Assembly (NCBI RefSeq): GCF_003429105.1
Contig: NZ_QVTD01000001.1
Coordinates: forward strand, 178,251-242,250
Source: Peribacillus glennii
Lineage (GTDB): Bacteria > Bacillota > Bacilli > Bacillales > DSM-1321
Direction: 5' to 3'
DNA: 64,000 bases
Made by a program: the position numbers and the translations under genes. This document shows, in pieces, positions 45,719 to 54,902 of the stretch (the first letter of the stretch is position 1; the number at the start of each line of letters is the position of its first letter). Under the pieces are notes generated by a model. That model was given only the letters and a program-made list of their open reading frames with translations, was not told where the DNA came from and made no database searches.

Positions 45719-46444
45719 ATGAACAGCATACCTAAGGGCACCATAAAGGAATATAAATTAGACAGCCTGGAACTAGAGGAAGAAATGGAGTTATTGGTTT
45801 ATCTGCCTGCCAATTTTTCGCCTTTGAATAAACATACGGTCTTAATCGCCCAGGATGGGCGTGATTATTTTCAGCTTGGCCGGATCGGGAGGGTTGCCGA
45901 TCAGCTTGCAAATGAGGGGCAAATCGGCAACTTAATCATTGTCGGCATTCCGTATCGAGATGTTCATGACCGGCGCAGCAAGTATCATCCGTCGGGCGAA
46001 AAGCATACTTCTTACATACGCTTTCTGGCCCATGAGCTTGTGCCATTCATTGATCAAGAATTCCCTACATACCATATGGGTTTGGGCCGTGCCTTAATTG
46101 GAGATTCCTTAGGGGCAACGGTATCTCTGCTGGCCGCTGTGCAATATCCGAATACATTTGGAAAATGTATTATGCAATCCCCGCTTGTCAATGAAGCAGT
46201 AGAGAAAGCAGTAAAGGACTTCGAACACCCACAACTGCTCGAGATATACCATATCGTTGGCAAAGAGGAGACTGAGGTCCCGACTACAGACGGAGGAATA
46301 GCGAATTTCATTGAGCCGAACCGCGGGTTAAGCAATTTGTTCAAGGAAAAAGGGTTTTCCTATTTTTATGATGAATTTGATGGAAATCACACATGGAAAT
46401 ATTGGCAGCCGGATTTGAAACGGGCATTAAAGCATATCTTTTAA
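45719..46444 (+). CDS. yjcH: Esterase family protein (YjcH-like)
   Basis: A 241-aa alpha/beta hydrolase of the Esterase D/enterochelin-esterase type: HTVLIAQDGRDYFQLGR, nucleophile elbow LIGDSLGATVSLLA (Ser), acid FDEFDGNHTWKYW with the His. First gene of a yjcH-yjcG-yjcF cluster arranged in B. subtilis-like order. ATG 45719 follows GAGGTGG. Confidence 0.88.
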   Translation: MNSIPKGTIKEYKLDSLELEEEMELLVYLPANFSPLNKHTVLIAQDGRDYFQLGRIGRVADQLANEGQIGNLIIVGIPYRDVHDRRSKYHPSGEKHTSYIRFLAHELVPFIDQEFPTYHMGLGRALIGDSLGATVSLLAAVQYPNTFGKCIMQSPLVNEAVEKAVKDFEHPQLLEIYHIVGKEETEVPTTDGGIANFIEPNRGLSNLFKEKGFSYFYDEFDGNHTWKYWQPDLKRALKHIF

Positions 46445-46567
46445 AGAGTTACGCCTATATTGTGATAGGAATAAGTTCCATAAAATTACTTGTTTTCCAT
46501 GAAACTTTGTTATAATTTAATTGATCGCTTTTTTTAGCAATGACTTTTTTACATAGGAGGCAGGAAG

Positions 46568-47083
46568 ATGAAATATGGTGTGGCAATTTTTCCATCTAAA
46601 ACGCTTCAAGATAAAGCTAATTCTTACCGGAAACGGTATGATCCGCATTATGCACTAATTCCTCCCCATATTACGCTAAAGGGGCCATTTGAAGCCAGTG
46701 ATTCAGAAATCAAAACAATTTCAGAAAAGCTGGAACAAATAGCTTTGGATTGTAAACCTTTTACATTGAATGTATTAAAAGTAAGCTCCTTCAAGCCGGC
46801 TAATAATACAATCTACTTTAAACTGGAATTGACGCCAGAAATCGAAAGACTCCATCATGCGCTCAACAGTAAGGACTTCTTTGAGGATAAATCTGAATAT
46901 GCTTTTGTTCCTCATATTACGATCGGGCAAAAGCTTTCAAATGATGAACACTCGGATGTTTTTGGACAGCTGGCGATGGTGGATGTGGCACATGAAGAGC
47001 AAGTGGACCGGATCCATTTATTGTACCAGCTGGAAAATGGTTCATGGACCGTATATGACACATTTACATTAGGAGAGGAATAA
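46568..47083 (+). CDS. yjcG: 2H phosphoesterase / 2'-5' RNA ligase family protein (YjcG-like)
   Basis: A 171-aa protein, essentially the length of B. subtilis YjcG, with the two HxTx motifs H34-I-T-L (PPHITLKGPF) and H116-I-T-I (VPHITIGQ) that form the active site. Substrate unknown. AGGAGGCAGG precedes ATG 46568. It is followed after 5 nt by the GNAT gene, so the two are cotranscribed. Confidence 0.93.
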   Translation: MKYGVAIFPSKTLQDKANSYRKRYDPHYALIPPHITLKGPFEASDSEIKTISEKLEQIALDCKPFTLNVLKVSSFKPANNTIYFKLELTPEIERLHHALNSKDFFEDKSEYAFVPHITIGQKLSNDEHSDVFGQLAMVDVAHEEQVDRIHLLYQLENGSWTVYDTFTLGEE

Positions 47084-47088
47084 ATAGA

Positions 47089-47517
47089 GTGAACGTAAAA
47101 ATCGCAGCCTCTAAAGAAGAACGTGAAGATGCCTATTCCGTACGGACCAAAGTATTCATTGATGAACAAAATGTGCCTGAAGAAGAAGAAATCGACCGGT
47201 TTGAAGATGAGTCCACCCATTTTGTTTTATATGATGATTCCCATTCTCCGATCGGAGCCGGCCGTTTTCGCCTGTTAGACGGCCTCGGAAAAGTTGAACG
47301 CATTTGTGTTCTTTCTTCCGCACGGCAAAACGGGGCAGGTGCTGCCATAATGGAAGCCATTCATGATTTCGCAGCATCCAAAGGCATAAAGAAATTCAAA
47401 CTAAATGCACAAGTCCATGCAATCCCTTTTTATGAAAAGTTAGGTTACGAGGCTATTTCGGATGAATTCCTCGATGCGGGCATTCCCCACAAAACAATGG
47501 TAAAAGAAACCGAATAG
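47089..47517 (+). CDS. yjcF: GNAT family N-acetyltransferase (YjcF-like)
   Basis: A 142-aa GNAT enzyme: VRTKVFIDEQNVPEEEEIDR (YjcF signature), GAGRFRLLDGLGKVERICV, acetyl-CoA loop SSARQNGAGAAIMEAI, and IPFYEKLGYEAISDEFLDAG. GTG 47089 has AGGA 9 nt upstream. Substrate unknown. Confidence 0.92.
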   Translation: MNVKIAASKEEREDAYSVRTKVFIDEQNVPEEEEIDRFEDESTHFVLYDDSHSPIGAGRFRLLDGLGKVERICVLSSARQNGAGAAIMEAIHDFAASKGIKKFKLNAQVHAIPFYEKLGYEAISDEFLDAGIPHKTMVKETE

Positions 47518-47558
47518 ACTTATTTGTCCAAGAGTCCTGAATCAGTGTGAACACGTCT

Positions 47559-47580
47559 CCCGCTGACTCGGGGCTTTTTG
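47559..47580 (+). terminator. Rho-independent terminator
   Basis: CCCG / CGGG core with T residues, 40 nt after yjcF. The stem is short. Confidence 0.5.
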
Positions 47581-47686
47581 TATATATGGGCATGACCAAC
47601 TGCTCCGCTCCCTAAATTCCACACCTGCCCCAAACCATTTCACCTTTGGTTACATAGTCTAATATAAGAAAAATGAAGGAGGGATA

Positions 47687-48022
47687 ATGATGGACCACAA
47701 GGGATCCGACATGGAGGAAACCCAGAAAAAGATGATGGAATTGTTAGTTTCCCGCACCTTGCGGAAGCATGGCGTCAAAAAAGGAAAAGCCAATCTTACC
47801 GAAGAAGAAAAAGAGCACCTTAGAAGCACAATCGAATTATTACGAAAACAAGTCAACGAATTTACCGGTAAAACAAACGTGACAGAACATGATGTAAACC
47901 CGCACACAAATGTGTACGAAGATAATAGGACCGAGCCTGAGATCGAGCCTGAGATTGAGCAGCCTAAAGCCCCGCGCATTAACAGACTGGCACAGAGAAG
48001 GAAAAATAGGCGATTGGAGTGA
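47687..48022 (+). CDS. Spore coat protein CotW-like
   Basis: A 111-aa hydrophilic protein. The N-terminal half LVSRTLRKHGVKKGKANLTE plus EEKEHLRSTIELLRKQ matches the IFSKHGV..EEKEMLLNLV pattern of B. subtilis CotW, and the C-terminus RINRLAQRRKNRR matches its arginine-rich end. A duplicated EIEPEIE lies between. AAGGAGG precedes. The next gene is CotX-like, as in the B. subtilis cotVWX cluster of the insoluble coat/crust fraction. Confidence 0.65.
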   Translation: MMDHKGSDMEETQKKMMELLVSRTLRKHGVKKGKANLTEEEKEHLRSTIELLRKQVNEFTGKTNVTEHDVNPHTNVYEDNRTEPEIEPEIEQPKAPRINRLAQRRKNRRLE

Positions 48023-48091
48023 TATTTTCGTCCAAACATAGTTACCCGGCCAGCATAGCTTAATAGTGAATAAACTTAAAGGAGGATAATT

Positions 48092-48583
48092 ATGAATCAA
48101 GAGGTTTATAATAGCAAGTTTGATCACCACTGTGATCACCATGAAAAAAGATGGTCTGCCCTAGATCCGCATTCCCACCACCCAATGTCCCATTTCTGTA
48201 ATGACGATGACATTAGAATAGAGCAGGAAGCAATTCAAAAAACTTCAGAATTTCAGCTGTCTGAAGAACTGATCTATATCAAGGATTCCTGTGAAGTAAA
48301 TGTTAACTCCGTTGACATTAAAGCAGCCCTTTCCTTGCAGGCAGCTCTGCAAGCAGCAATCGCCATTGTCATCAGCGTTTCCATCCTGGATGGCGACCGG
48401 GCCGAAAAAATCACCCAAGAATTGCTTCAGACTACTAAAATCACCCAAATTACGCGGCAAAAAACAATCATTGAAAACTCTAGGGGCATTGATGTCCACA
48501 CTACTGACGGACAATTTGCCGCAAGCATCCAGGCATTGTTCCAGCTACTGGTTGCACTGATTGTAGACATCGATATCCTGTAA
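48092..48583 (+). CDS. cotX: Spore coat protein CotX/CotV family
   Basis: A 163-aa protein with a histidine-rich N-terminus (DHHCDHHEKRW, HSHHPMSHF) and two copies of the CotX domain pattern (DSCEVNVNSVDIKAALSLQA; ENSRGIDVHTTDGQFAASIQ), each ending in a hydrophobic strand. CotX is a crust/outer-coat morphogenetic protein. Ribosome binding site AAAGGAGG. Its terminator follows. Confidence 0.9.
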   Translation: MNQEVYNSKFDHHCDHHEKRWSALDPHSHHPMSHFCNDDDIRIEQEAIQKTSEFQLSEELIYIKDSCEVNVNSVDIKAALSLQAALQAAIAIVISVSILDGDRAEKITQELLQTTKITQITRQKTIIENSRGIDVHTTDGQFAASIQALFQLLVALIVDIDIL

Positions 48584-48586
48584 TCA

Positions 48587-48618
48587 GAAAAGGACACGGA
48601 AAGTGTCCTTTTCTTTTT
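48587..48618 (+). terminator. Rho-independent terminator
   Basis: GAAAAGGACAC / GTGTCCTTTTC with a 5-nt loop and T-tail. Confidence 0.9.
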
Positions 48619-48621
48619 AAC

Positions 48622-48933
48622 TTATATCGTCTGATTAAAGTATCCGCCCTTGCCTGTCAATTCGGCCTTCATTTTGGAAATAAGGTGTTCAGGGATTCTG
48701 TTTTTCATAGAGTGATTCATAAATATTGCTGGCAAAGCTTTTGAAGCCTTTTTGGTCTCAACCGGTTCTTTCATTTCAATTGCAGCCGTTTGCCTGTCAA
48801 GTTCCTCCATGAAAGTGATGGGCATAATGGGATTTACCCCTTGTACAACTTTTTGCGGCTGTTTTTCGGCACTTACTGTGCGGTTCGCATATTGAATATA
48901 CTCAAATTGATTGGCTGGAAGTATGTATCCCAT
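48622..48933 (-). CDS. Conserved hypothetical Bacillus protein, about 103 aa
   Basis: Starts MGYILPANQFEYIQYANRTV at ATG 48933 (GGGGG 6 nt upstream). Hydrophilic with a C-terminal helix HLISKMKAELTGKGGYFNQT. I recall MGYILP-type starts in Bacillus proteins but cannot assign a function. Convergent with cotX; near other sporulation genes. Confidence 0.65.
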   Translation of the reverse strand: MGYILPANQFEYIQYANRTVSAEKQPQKVVQGVNPIMPITFMEELDRQTAAIEMKEPVETKKASKALPAIFMNHSMKNRIPEHLISKMKAELTGKGGYFNQTI

Positions 48934-49176
48934 CATAATCCCCCTCTTTTCTCTTCAAGGTTCATCATTTTCCCTATACCCAATTTGTTAATTGCCTAAA
49001 CACGGAATTTATACTCTTTTTGTTTAGTATATGTTCTGTTATCATGAAGATTGCCTAATTGTAAAGAAAGCTCGATTGGCGATCCTTGAAAAGACAAGGA
49101 AAGAGGGGCAGTTGCCCTTAACTGAATCCCCAAGTTATATATTTTCTTAAGTGTAATTAGAATTGAGGTAATTTTA

Positions 49177-51465
49177 ATGAATGCAGCAAAAACAGCAAAC
49201 GGAATCGTCCGCCTTGACGCTATGCCAGAAGATCAGCTGCAAGCTATATATGAGAAAGGGAGGCGCGGGGAACTATCCTGCCCTTATTGCACCAACGCCG
49301 TAAAACTGTATATCGGGATTCATGAACCACCCCATTTTAGGCATACATCCCCATCAGCTGTTTGTGGGCCGTCCTTGCAGGAGGAAGTTGTGCAGGACGA
49401 TACAAAAACTGAAAACCAAGAGGCTTATAAAGGCCAAAATGGGTTCAGGCTCCCGGTACGAAAAAGTATTACCGTGCCATCCGAAAAAACGGTACCTTAT
49501 ATCAAAAGCAGGCCGATCAAGGGAAATCCCCCCTTTTCGGAAAAACTTCCGGTATCCCACACCAAAGACGATACATACTTTTCGTTACTCCGTGAAAACG
49601 GCATTATTCTTGATGAACAGCAATTGGCAGCGGCCGCCTCAATCCATGGACCACTGCTTGTTCTGTCAGGTGCCGGCAGCGGCAAAACCAGGGTGTTGAC
49701 TGTAAGGACCGCTTATATGCTTACTGAGGAAAAAATCGCCCCGAAATCCATCATGCTGGTTACCTTTACGGCGAAGGCCGCGAAAGAAATGCAGGACCGG
49801 CTGCTTTCATACCCAAAAATCACAGCGTCTGACGTAAATCAATTGGTAAGCGGGACTTTCCACAGCATTTTCTATAAAATCCTGATTTTCCACGAGCCAG
49901 AGAAGTGGCAGCGGAACCTGTTGTTAAAATGGGATTGGGAAAAAGAGAAGATCATTAAGGCTGCCGGGCGCGAATATGGGCTTGACGAAAAGGAGTTTGC
50001 CTATGACAACGCCCTGCAGCAGATTGGGCTATGGAAAAATTCGCTGGTTTTTCCCGATGATATTAAACCGGCCGCCGATGAATGGGAGTCTGCCTGCGCC
50101 TATTTGTACAAAAAATATGAAGAATATAAGCGGGATTCGATGATGTACGATTTCGATGATATGCTCGTGGGCTGTTATACCCTTTTCAAGGAGCAGCCAA
50201 CATTGCTTGAAAAATACAGGAAGAGGTTTCAATACTTTTTGGTCGATGAGTTCCAGGATATTAATAAAGTTCAATATGAATTGATTAAAATCCTTTCTTC
50301 TGGAACAAAAAATGTGTGTGTGGTCGGTGACGATGATCAGGCCATCTATTCATTTCGCGGCAGCGACCCAGCTTTCATTTTAAATTTCAAAAAGGATTTT
50401 CCTGAGACAAAAGTGGTCAAGCTTACGGAAAATTATCGGTCGGCACATGAGATTGTAGCAACAGCAAACCGCATAATAAGACAGAACAAGAGCAGGATGG
50501 ACAAAACCATGGCCGCGCAGCACAATTTCAGCGATCCACCCGTTTTATTTTATCCTTATGACGAGGAATTGGAAGCCACGATGATTGTTACGGATATACA
50601 GGAGAAAATCGCCCAGGGGGCCAGTCCTGGTAATTTCGCGGTGCTTTACCGGACCCATTCTATGTCACGCTCGATTTTTGAACGGCTAGCTTCCTCTTCT
50701 TTGCCTTTCGTGATTGAACGTGATGCCGAATCCTTTTATGAGCGCCGTATTGTAAGAGGAATGCTTGCTTTTTTGCGGTTAAGCATGCATCCCGAAGACC
50801 CAAAAGCCGCTACAGAAATATTGGCTTCACTGTTTTTAAGGCAAACTGTCCTTCAGGAAATGAAAGCCCAGACAATTTTGCAGGATTGTGATTTTATCGA
50901 TGCCTTTTCCTATATAAAAACTGGCCATTCCTTCCAGGAGAGAAAGCTTAAAGCTCTGCCGAATAAAATTCGCGCGTTGAAGAATGTCGACCCGCTTGTC
51001 GCCCTTGAAAGGATCGAGAAAGACCTGGGGTACCATGATTTCGTGAAAAAACGGGGAAATGAAGGAAATATCGAGAAGGGCTCCGATGATATCCGCGATC
51101 TTAAAGTTGCGGCAAGAAGATTCGAAACGGTAAGGGAATTTCTTGAACATGCCGACCATATGATTGCCATGAACAAGGAAGTGAAACAGTTGTCCAAGCA
51201 TTTTGCAGATGCCATTCATCTGACAACCATCCATCGTTCAAAAGGGCTGGAATACAAAAATGTGTATGTATTGGCCGCTGTGGAGGGAAGCCTTCCTCAT
51301 GATTTTGCCCTCGATGCCTTTCGAAATGGGGAACTTGCCCCATTGGAAGAAGAGCGCAGGCTGATGTATGTGGCTGCTACCCGGGCGAGCCATGGCCTGT
51401 ATTTTTCTGTTTTGAGGACAAGAAGGGGAAGAACCGCCTATCCCTCACGTTTTTTAAAAATATAG
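49177..51465 (+). CDS. yjcD: UvrD/PcrA-type ATP-dependent helicase (YjcD)
   Basis: A 762-aa SF1A helicase. An N-terminal CoiA-like zinc-finger segment (CPYCTNAVKLYIGIHEPPHF) precedes about 90 linker residues, then Q motif LDEQQLAAA, Walker A SGAGSGKTRVLT (164-171), Ia FTAKAAKEMQDRL, II FLVDEFQDINKVQ, III VVGDDDQAIYSFRG, IV KLTENYRS, V TIHRSKGLEYKNVYV, VI EEERRLMYVAATRA. Matches B. subtilis YjcD in size and organisation. Role in DNA repair is presumed. Confidence 0.93.
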   Translation: MNAAKTANGIVRLDAMPEDQLQAIYEKGRRGELSCPYCTNAVKLYIGIHEPPHFRHTSPSAVCGPSLQEEVVQDDTKTENQEAYKGQNGFRLPVRKSITVPSEKTVPYIKSRPIKGNPPFSEKLPVSHTKDDTYFSLLRENGIILDEQQLAAAASIHGPLLVLSGAGSGKTRVLTVRTAYMLTEEKIAPKSIMLVTFTAKAAKEMQDRLLSYPKITASDVNQLVSGTFHSIFYKILIFHEPEKWQRNLLLKWDWEKEKIIKAAGREYGLDEKEFAYDNALQQIGLWKNSLVFPDDIKPAADEWESACAYLYKKYEEYKRDSMMYDFDDMLVGCYTLFKEQPTLLEKYRKRFQYFLVDEFQDINKVQYELIKILSSGTKNVCVVGDDDQAIYSFRGSDPAFILNFKKDFPETKVVKLTENYRSAHEIVATANRIIRQNKSRMDKTMAAQHNFSDPPVLFYPYDEELEATMIVTDIQEKIAQGASPGNFAVLYRTHSMSRSIFERLASSSLPFVIERDAESFYERRIVRGMLAFLRLSMHPEDPKAATEILASLFLRQTVLQEMKAQTILQDCDFIDAFSYIKTGHSFQERKLKALPNKIRALKNVDPLVALERIEKDLGYHDFVKKRGNEGNIEKGSDDIRDLKVAARRFETVREFLEHADHMIAMNKEVKQLSKHFADAIHLTTIHRSKGLEYKNVYVLAAVEGSLPHDFALDAFRNGELAPLEEERRLMYVAATRASHGLYFSVLRTRRGRTAYPSRFLKI

Positions 51466-51467
51466 AA

Positions 51468-51504
51468 AAAAAGAAACGGGGCATTCTCCTCCCCCGTTTC
51501 TTTT
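51468..51504. terminator. Bidirectional terminator between yjcD and spoVIF
   Basis: AAAAGAAACGGGG / CCCCCGTTTCTTTT stem with a 10-nt loop, A-rich on one side and T-rich on the other, between convergent genes. Confidence 0.85.
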
Positions 51505-51512
51505 CTGCTGTT

Positions 51513-51767
51513 TTATTTATTATTCAGCATTTTTGAGAGGGTCCCGAAATCCAGCTGCTTGCCATCTTTGATGATCGATTGGACAATCTGGTCTTCCGTC
51601 TCCTTGCTTACAGGTTTATTCGCCATTTTTGAAACGCTTTTGATCACATTTCGGACAGTTGCTTCGTCTTTAAAATTTGCTCCCTGCAGAGAGTTCGCCA
51701 ATTCGAAAATATCCTTCATGTTAACGCCGGTTTTTTTTTCCATATTTTTAAAGAAGTGATTATCCAT
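51513..51767 (-). CDS. spoVIF: Stage VI sporulation protein F
   Basis: An 84-aa protein beginning MDNHFFKNMEKKTGVNMKDI and containing SLQGANFKDEATVRNVIKSV and LDFGTLSKMLNNK, typical of SpoVIF (YjcC), which is needed for spore coat assembly and late GerE-dependent expression. Located beside yjcD as in B. subtilis. AAGGAGGG precedes ATG 51767. Confidence 0.93.
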   Translation of the reverse strand: MDNHFFKNMEKKTGVNMKDIFELANSLQGANFKDEATVRNVIKSVSKMANKPVSKETEDQIVQSIIKDGKQLDFGTLSKMLNNK

Positions 51768-51834
51768 GCTAAGCCCTCCTTCTCTGTATTCCTATCTTAT
51801 GTCAAAGGAACCGATTGGTGAAAAATTGCCCGCA

Positions 51835-51864
51835 CAAAAAAATGGAATGGGTTTACCCATTCCA
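51835..51864 (-). terminator. Terminator of the yjcZ-like gene
   Basis: TGGAATGGG / CCCATTCCA with a 4-nt loop and seven T residues on the minus strand. Confidence 0.9.
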
Positions 51865-51871
51865 TCCTTTA

Positions 51872-52012
51872 TTAGCAGAAGGAAGCACCAACAATGATTA
51901 ACAAGATGAACAATACAACAATCAAAACAAAACCGTGGCCGCCATATCCTGCACCAGCTACAGGAGCGCCATAACCATATCCGCCGTAGCCACCGCATCC
52001 GCATCCGAACAT
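51872..52012 (-). CDS. YjcZ family sporulation protein
   Basis: A 46-aa protein: [20 protein letters not shown] is the glycine-tyrosine-rich head and [19 protein letters not shown] the single C-terminal membrane helix ending in FC. This is the standard YjcZ arrangement. GAGGTG precedes ATG 52012. In B. subtilis these small proteins are made in sporulation; function unknown. Too short for routine gene calls. Confidence 0.92.
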   Translation of the reverse strand: MFGCGCGGYGGYGYGAPVAGAGYGGHGFVLIVVLFILLIIVGASFC

Positions 52013-52065
52013 AACATTTCACCTCGCTTTTCGCTTAGGTTACTTTAACATATGTGAGTGTGCGG

Positions 52066-52098
52066 ACATGTGTATAGGCTTCTTGCCTATACACATGT
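52066..52098. repeat. Perfect 14-bp hairpin
   Basis: ACATGTGTATAGGC / GCCTATACACATGT with a 5-nt loop, between the spoVA operon and the yjcZ-like gene. T-rich sequence follows on the plus side only; the transcripts here run on the minus strand, so it may be a processing or regulatory structure. Confidence 0.55.
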
Positions 52099-52275
52099 AC
52101 CTTTTTATTTGGCAAGCTGGTCCATTGCCGTTACCAATCAGCCGCATGGGAATATAAAGTAAGCTAAAAAACCATGACATGATTAAATATCCTCATTCTG
52201 ATCCCAGGAAGTAAGCCACATCAGCTCGATCTGTTAGCTGAAGCAATTGGAGAAGATTATTCGGCCTTGCTGTGA

Positions 52276-52632
52276 TCAGCCCTTAGGCCTGAAAACAAGT
52301 GCACCGATAAATCCGAAAATGATTGCAGCGGAAATGCCTGCACTGGTTACCTCAAACATTCCTGTGACGACACCGACGATGCCGTGCTTTTCTGCTTCCT
52401 GCATGGCCCCGTGTACAAGGGAATTCCCAAAAGAAGTAATCGGGACGGTAGCTCCAGCACCGGCAAAATCCATCAACGGCTCGTATAGTCCGAGGCCATC
52501 AAGGACAGCCCCGATGACAACAAGCAAACTTAATGTATGGGCAGGCGTAAGCTTAGCCACATCAAACAAAAGCTGCCCGATCACACAAATGATGCCTCCA
52601 ACCACGAAAGCCCAAAAAAACATGGGTAGCAT
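52276..52632 (-). CDS. spoVAE: Stage V sporulation protein AE (SpoVAEb)
   Basis: A 118-aa four-helix membrane protein: [20 protein letters not shown], then [20 protein letters not shown] and [20 protein letters not shown]. SpoVAEb is part of the SpoVA channel that moves Ca-dipicolinate across the spore inner membrane. Last gene of the minus-strand yhcN-like-spoVAC-spoVAD-spoVAE operon; GGAGGAG precedes the start. Confidence 0.94.
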   Translation of the reverse strand: MLPMFFWAFVVGGIICVIGQLLFDVAKLTPAHTLSLLVVIGAVLDGLGLYEPLMDFAGAGATVPITSFGNSLVHGAMQEAEKHGIVGVVTGMFEVTSAGISAAIIFGFIGALVFRPKG

Positions 52633-52652
52633 GCAAGCTCCTCCTTTTTGAC

Positions 52653-53681
52653 TTATTTGTTTTCATATTCAAGTGCGACTGCATGTGCAATGCATGGAAT
52701 AGACTCTTTTTGCTGATACGATAGCGGCGACAAAAGAGCGCCTGTCGCAATCATCAAAATTCTTTTATAAGTCCCCTTCTTCATTTCATTAAGCAAGTGA
52801 CCATATAGAACCGTTGCGGAACAGCCAGCGCCGCTTCCTCCTGATTGTACCGGCTGGTCTTCCTTATAAATCATGATTCCGCAATCCTTGAATTGCTCTT
52901 CCCGCAAGGATAGCCCTTTTTGAGAGAGAAGGTCCAGTGTAGTCGCCCGGCCTATTTTCCCTAAATCACCTGTTACGATTAAGTCATAGTGATCAGGCTT
53001 TATGCCGAGGTCATGGAAATGCGCCATAATCGTATCTGTTGCTGCAGGTGCCATGGCCCCTCCCATATTGAATGGATCTTTAAGGCCCATATCGACAACT
53101 TTCCCGATTGTAGCTGCAGTAATTGAGACACTGGAATTTGTCCTGTTCTCCTGGTTCGTGACAACGGCCATTCCCGCACCTGTAATTGTCCATTGGGCGG
53201 TTGGCGGCTTCTGGCTCCCATACTCTGTAGGATAACGAAATTGTTTTTCAACCGCTGCATTATGGCTGGAAGCCCCTGTCAAAACATAACGGGCCCCGTT
53301 GTTATTGACCAGGAAAGCTGATAATGCGAGTCCCTCCATCGAAGTGGAGCATGCCCCGAAAAGCCCAAAATAAGGAAGGCCTATTCCTCTGGCGGCGAAG
53401 CTGGTCGGCGAGATTTGATTAATTAAATCCCCTGCCAGGAAAAATTGGATATCTTCTTTCTGGATGTTGCCTTTCTCGATCGCTTTCTCGGCCGCCTCTT
53501 CGATCAGTACCTTATGTGCTTTTTCATAACTATCCTCCCCGATCCACAAATCATCATGAAGGATATCAAAATCATCAGCAAGATTTCCTTTTGCTTCAAA
53601 TGGCCCGCCTGAAACCCCGGTAGAAAGGATGGCGGGTTTATTCTCGAACGTCCACGATTGTTTTCCAGTAAGCATCGTCAT
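52653..53681 (-). CDS. spoVAD: Stage V sporulation protein AD
   Basis: A 342-aa soluble thiolase-fold protein: [60 protein letters not shown] (active-site-like Cys region), and [18 protein letters not shown]. SpoVAD binds dipicolinic acid in the spore. Its start overlaps the spoVAC stop by 4 nt. Confidence 0.96.
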   Translation of the reverse strand: MTMLTGKQSWTFENKPAILSTGVSGGPFEAKGNLADDFDILHDDLWIGEDSYEKAHKVLIEEAAEKAIEKGNIQKEDIQFFLAGDLINQISPTSFAARGIGLPYFGLFGACSTSMEGLALSAFLVNNNGARYVLTGASSHNAAVEKQFRYPTEYGSQKPPTAQWTITGAGMAVVTNQENRTNSSVSITAATIGKVVDMGLKDPFNMGGAMAPAATDTIMAHFHDLGIKPDHYDLIVTGDLGKIGRATTLDLLSQKGLSLREEQFKDCGIMIYKEDQPVQSGGSGAGCSATVLYGHLLNEMKKGTYKRILMIATGALLSPLSYQQKESIPCIAHAVALEYENK

Positions 53682-54148
53682 CCTCCTAACTGGATAAAAA
53701 TTGTCTTAATCAGAGCGACTACAAAAGCTGAAAAGACGCCAAAAACGATAACCGATCCCGCAAGTTTGAAGATATTGCCTCCAACACCCAGTACATAGCC
53801 TTCTGAGCGGTGTTCAATCGCAGCAGAAATAACAGCATTGCCAAATCCCGTTACAGGAACAGCGCTTCCGGCTCCTCCGAACTGAGCCAAGCGGTCATAC
53901 ACCCCAAACCCGGTTAGCAGAAGGGCAAAAAACACCATGGTAGCGGTAGTTGGATTTCCGGCTGTTTGTTCCGTGAAATTGAAAAAATAAATATAAAAAT
54001 ACATCACAGCCTGTCCGATCGCACAAATAATGCCTCCTACAAGAAAAGCCCTAAGGCAATTTTTTAATACAGGCCGTTGTGTCTCGTGTTTTCCTTGAAG
54101 CTGTTTATAAGCCTTTTGGGCTGCGTTGTCGTTTGTTTGATTCGCCAT
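53678..54148 (-). CDS. spoVAC: Stage V sporulation protein AC
   Basis: A 156-aa membrane protein: N-terminal hydrophilic AYKQLQGKHETQRPVLKNCL, then helices with AFLVGGIICAIGQAVMYFYI, GGAGSAVPVTGFGNAVISAA and GGNIFKLAGSVIVFGVFSA. SpoVAC is the mechanosensitive channel-like component of the SpoVA complex. 19 nt after the lipoprotein gene. Confidence 0.96.
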   Translation of the reverse strand: MANQTNDNAAQKAYKQLQGKHETQRPVLKNCLRAFLVGGIICAIGQAVMYFYIYFFNFTEQTAGNPTTATMVFFALLLTGFGVYDRLAQFGGAGSAVPVTGFGNAVISAAIEHRSEGYVLGVGGNIFKLAGSVIVFGVFSAFVVALIKTIFIQLGG

Positions 54149-54167
54149 GTTAGCTGACCTTCCCCTC

Positions 54168-54656
54168 TTACGTCATTTCCTTTTGCAATGACTCGATATC
54201 TTTAAACTTTTTCTTTGCCTTTTCCTTTGGAACATCCTGGTCCATCAACATCTCATTCAGCCTTACTGTTTCCAGGAATATTTTATAATCACTTGAAACA
54301 ATAAATTCATTGTCTTTAAACCTTTTTTTAAGATGGGTGTTCACTTCTTTTTCAATTTTTTTCATCTGAAACCGCCGCATGTGGTTCACCTTATACGCTA
54401 CAAGCACTTTCTTGCCATTTTGCACGACCGCGACATCATATATGCCATCTATCCCGGCCACTTCTTTTTTTACTTTCTCCGGTAATCCATCCTTTTGATA
54501 TGTAGTGCTGCGCACATCCAAGGCAGGAGGATCCGTCTGTTGTATTAGCGCCGTGCCTTCTTTCATTCTTTCTTCATTCCCGCAACCCGCAGCAACAAGA
54601 AGGATCACAAACTGAATCAGAAGAAAATATACTGCTTTGAAATGTTTTCCCGGCAT
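54168..54656 (-). CDS. YhcN/YlaJ family sporulation lipoprotein
   Basis: A lipoprotein of about 162 aa with lipobox AAGC (LLVAAGCGNE) and the YhcN/YlaJ domain: VKKEVAGIDGIYDVAVVQNG and VNTHLKKRFKDNEFIVSSDY. ATG 54656 is preferred over GTG 54665. It heads the spoVAC-spoVAD-spoVAEb operon, the same order as in spoVA2-type operons. Spore inner-membrane or coat location is presumed. Confidence 0.9.
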   Translation of the reverse strand: MPGKHFKAVYFLLIQFVILLVAAGCGNEERMKEGTALIQQTDPPALDVRSTTYQKDGLPEKVKKEVAGIDGIYDVAVVQNGKKVLVAYKVNHMRRFQMKKIEKEVNTHLKKRFKDNEFIVSSDYKIFLETVRLNEMLMDQDVPKEKAKKKFKDIESLQKEMT

Positions 54657-54756
54657 GTTGTTCACATCCTATTTGTGTTCTGAATATAGTTTTTTGTATA
54701 TCATTGATTTTTATGAATGACATATTTTCCCCTAATGGTTTTTAAATGTTTTTTTA

Positions 54757-54870
54757 CGAAGCTTTGTTAAATAATATTGTTGATAAATGACCATAAAATA
54801 AAGACCCCATTTGGGGTACTTGTTTTAAATCTTTATTGAAGAATAGCACTCGTGAGTTAAACGAATTTAA
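54757..54870 (+). repeat. Variant intergenic repeat (relative of 34632-34752)
   Basis: AAGCTTTGTTAAATAATATT, GTTGATAAATGACCATAAAA, a CCCC/GGGG hairpin and AAATCTTTATTGAAG correspond in order to the 34632 copy. It ends with GCACTCGTGAGTTAAAC, a degenerate right module. Confidence 0.6.
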
Positions 54871-54902
54871 GCAGATCACTTGTCACATAATTTCCGATCC
54901 AA

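Noticed and set aside
47659..48039. Long minus-strand ORF over the CotW-like gene
   Set aside because: Antisense shadow of a gene with a clear ribosome binding site and family match on the plus strand.
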